A stretch of 48,159 bases of DNA, from positions 71,137 through 119,295 of the forward strand of contig NZ_JALBFU010000006.1 in NCBI RefSeq assembly GCF_022662575.1, given 5' to 3'. This stretch comes from Luteimonas aquatica (GTDB lineage Bacteria > Pseudomonadota > Gammaproteobacteria > Xanthomonadales > Xanthomonadaceae). Below the pieces are notes generated by a model that worked only from the letters and a program-made list of their open reading frames with translations, was not told where the DNA came from and did no database searches. Shown here one piece after another: positions 46,834-48,159 of this stretch. Within the stretch, counting starts at the first letter, position 1, and every line of letters begins with the position of its first letter. Made by a program: the position numbers and the translations under genes.

Positions 46834-48159
46834 CTAGCGCTTGTCGGCGGCCGGCACGGATTTGCTGGCGACTTCCACCTTGGGATCCTTCCAGGGGCCG
46901 GTGACGCGATAGGTCTTGGCGCTGGCCGCGCCCAGCGGCTTGCCGAGCACCGCATTGGCCGCCGCGCCGACCGCCGCGCCCACCGGCCCGCCGACGATCG
47001 CGCCGGCCACGGTGAGCAGGTTGCCGGACTTGGGCAGCACCTCGATGGACTGGTCGAAGGTCTGCGCGCGCAAGTCGGCGGCGCCGCGGATATTGATGTC
47101 GGCGGCCGGCCCCTCGATCCGCATGTCGTCGCTGCGCGCCTGCCCGGCGCCGAAGCGGACGTTGCCGCCGATGCGGTTGAAGGCGAAGCCCTTGGAGAAG
47201 AAATCGCGGAAGTCGAGCATCAGCCGGCGCGGCAGTTGCGCGACGCTGAGCAGGCCCAGCACGCGTCCCGCTCCCGGTTCCACCTGCACCAGCTGGCCGT
47301 CCTTGATCGCCAGCGACAGGCCGCCCTCCAGCGCTCCCACCTTGAAGCCGCCCGGCGCGCCCGGCCAGGCGGCGTCCAGATGCGCCTCGCCATGCCCGCC
47401 GGCGAGCCGGCCGCCGAAGCCGAAACCGGCCAGCAGCGCGCCGAAGTCGCCGCTTTTCACGTCGACCTTCAGGCGCGTGCGCGCCGCGGCGCCGCGCCCG
47501 AGCCAGTCGCCGCTGGCGTCCACCTGCTGCTTCGGCGCGCGCGTCTGCAATTGCTCGATGCGCAGGCCGGTGGCTACCGGACGCGTGCGCAACACGGCCT
47601 GCCCCAGATGCGCCTCGCCGAAACGCAGATCCTCGACGCTGAGCTGCAGCGGCGGAATGTTCGCCGGATTGACCGCGCCGGGTTCTTCCGCCGGCGTCGA
47701 TGCCGTGCCGGCCGACGCGCCGCCGGCGGCCGCCGTGCCCGCCGGGGCCGCGCCCTGCGGCTTGGCGTCGGGCTTGGCCGAGACCCAGTACAGACGATCG
47801 AACTTGCCCACGATCGCCGCGCCGTCCGCGCGCGGCAGGGTCACCGTGCCGGCCAGTGTCGCGCTGTCCACCCGCACGGCGGTGCCGCTGGGCGCCGGCA
47901 CCGCGCTGAGGCTGGCATTGGCGAACGTGCCGCCGAGCAGGTTGAGGCGATCGGCATCTATGTCCACGCGCTGCAGCGCCAGGCCTCCGCCCTCGCCGGC
48001 CATCGTCAGCGCCGCCCAGTCGACGGCATCCAGCGTCGGCGTGCGCCCGGTGGCGACCAGGCCCGAGGCGGGTGCCGCCTCGGCCACCTGTCCGCTGCCC
48101 AGCACGATGCGGATGCCGGTGCGGCCGTGGGGGGGGGGGGCGGCCCCCCCCCCGCGCCG
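46834..48159 (-). CDS. yhdP: YhdP family (AsmA-like) protein, 3' part only
   Basis: The C-terminal ~435 residues of a large inner-membrane-anchored protein of the AsmA-like group that helps move phospholipid to the outer membrane. Visible motifs are [75 protein letters not shown] and [25 protein letters not shown] Pro/Ala/Gly-rich linker is at about 47690-47770. The 5' part is outside the window. Reading upstream of 48129 gives poly-Pro from the G/C homopolymer runs, probably not real sequence. Confidence 0.9.
   Translation of the reverse strand, partial: RRGGGAAPPPHGRTGIRIVLGSGQVAEAAPASGLVATGRTPTLDAVDWAALTMAGEGGGLALQRVDIDADRLNLLGGTFANASLSAVPAPSGTAVRVDSATLAGTVTLPRADGAAIVGKFDRLYWVSAKPDAKPQGAAPAGTAAAGGASAGTASTPAEEPGAVNPANIPPLQLSVEDLRFGEAHLGQAVLRTRPVATGLRIEQLQTRAPKQQVDASGDWLGRGAAARTRLKVDVKSGDFGALLAGFGFGGRLAGGHGEAHLDAAWPGAPGGFKVGALEGGLSLAIKDGQLVQVEPGAGRVLGLLSVAQLPRRLMLDFRDFFSKGFAFNRIGGNVRFGAGQARSDDMRIEGPAADINIRGAADLRAQTFDQSIEVLPKSGNLLTVAGAIVGGPVGAAVGAAANAVLGKPLGAASAKTYRVTGPWKDPKVEVASKSVPAADKR
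48129..48153. other. G12/C10 homopolymer fold-back, probable assembly artefact
   Basis: Twelve G (48129-48140), CGG, then ten C (48144-48153) form a near-perfect inverted repeat at the end of the window. Nothing similar occurs elsewhere in the segment. Confidence 0.7.

Overview
The window is a roughly 70% GC chromosomal segment from a gammaproteobacterium, most likely of the Lysobacterales (Xanthomonadales). The evidence is the gene order pyrH-frr-uppS-cdsA-dxr-rseP-bamA-lpxD-fabZ-lpxA-lpxB-rnhB-dnaE-accA, the order yhdP-tldD with darP and pmbA alongside, and an STN-type TonB receptor with its sigma/anti-sigma pair. No IS element, integrase, phage gene, tRNA, rRNA or CRISPR array was found. 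The last 30 bases carry a G12/C10 fold-back that looks like a contig-end artefact.

Layout. Positions 1-3042 hold the tail of an unknown gene, a thiolase-like lipid-transfer protein and an acyl-CoA synthetase. Positions 3092-9343 hold purT with a small companion gene, a lipoprotein, an SPFH / ribbon-helix-helix / PH-like membrane module behind an operator-bearing promoter, a VanY-type peptidase and an AIM24 protein. Positions 9448-14101 (minus strand) form a cell-surface signalling set: ECF sigma factor, FecR-like anti-sigma and TonB-dependent receptor. Positions 14423-34029 are the large essential block for UMP kinase, ribosome recycling, isoprenoid and phospholipid precursors, envelope proteolysis, outer-membrane assembly, lipid A, RNase HII, the replicative polymerase and fatty-acid initiation. 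It is interrupted by a zinc transporter between pyrH and frr, by an unfamiliar Cys/His-motif gene inside the lpx operon, and by a 142-bp tandem repeat array between dnaE and accA.

Positions 34076-39329 hold a TPR membrane protein, a second signal peptidase I, a frameshifted Old Yellow Enzyme gene, tilS, xseB and ispA. Positions 39347-43146 (minus strand) are a DUF1800/DUF1501 pair flanked by two DUF4870 membrane proteins. Positions 43236-48159 hold pmbA, darP, tldD and the 3' part of yhdP.

The best candidates for something undescribed are: (1) the SPFH-RHH-PH module, whose promoter has two tandem 8-bp palindromes in the -35/-10 spacer, one helical turn apart; (2) a hairpin family placed directly at stop codons, with compensatory stem changes and a conserved TGCGG tail, which is also the core of the tandem array; (3) a 29-codon proline-rich ORF joined by ATGA overlaps to both uppS and cdsA; (4) the Cys-motif gene translationally coupled to lpxB. 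All functions are inferred by reading sequence; no database search was possible.
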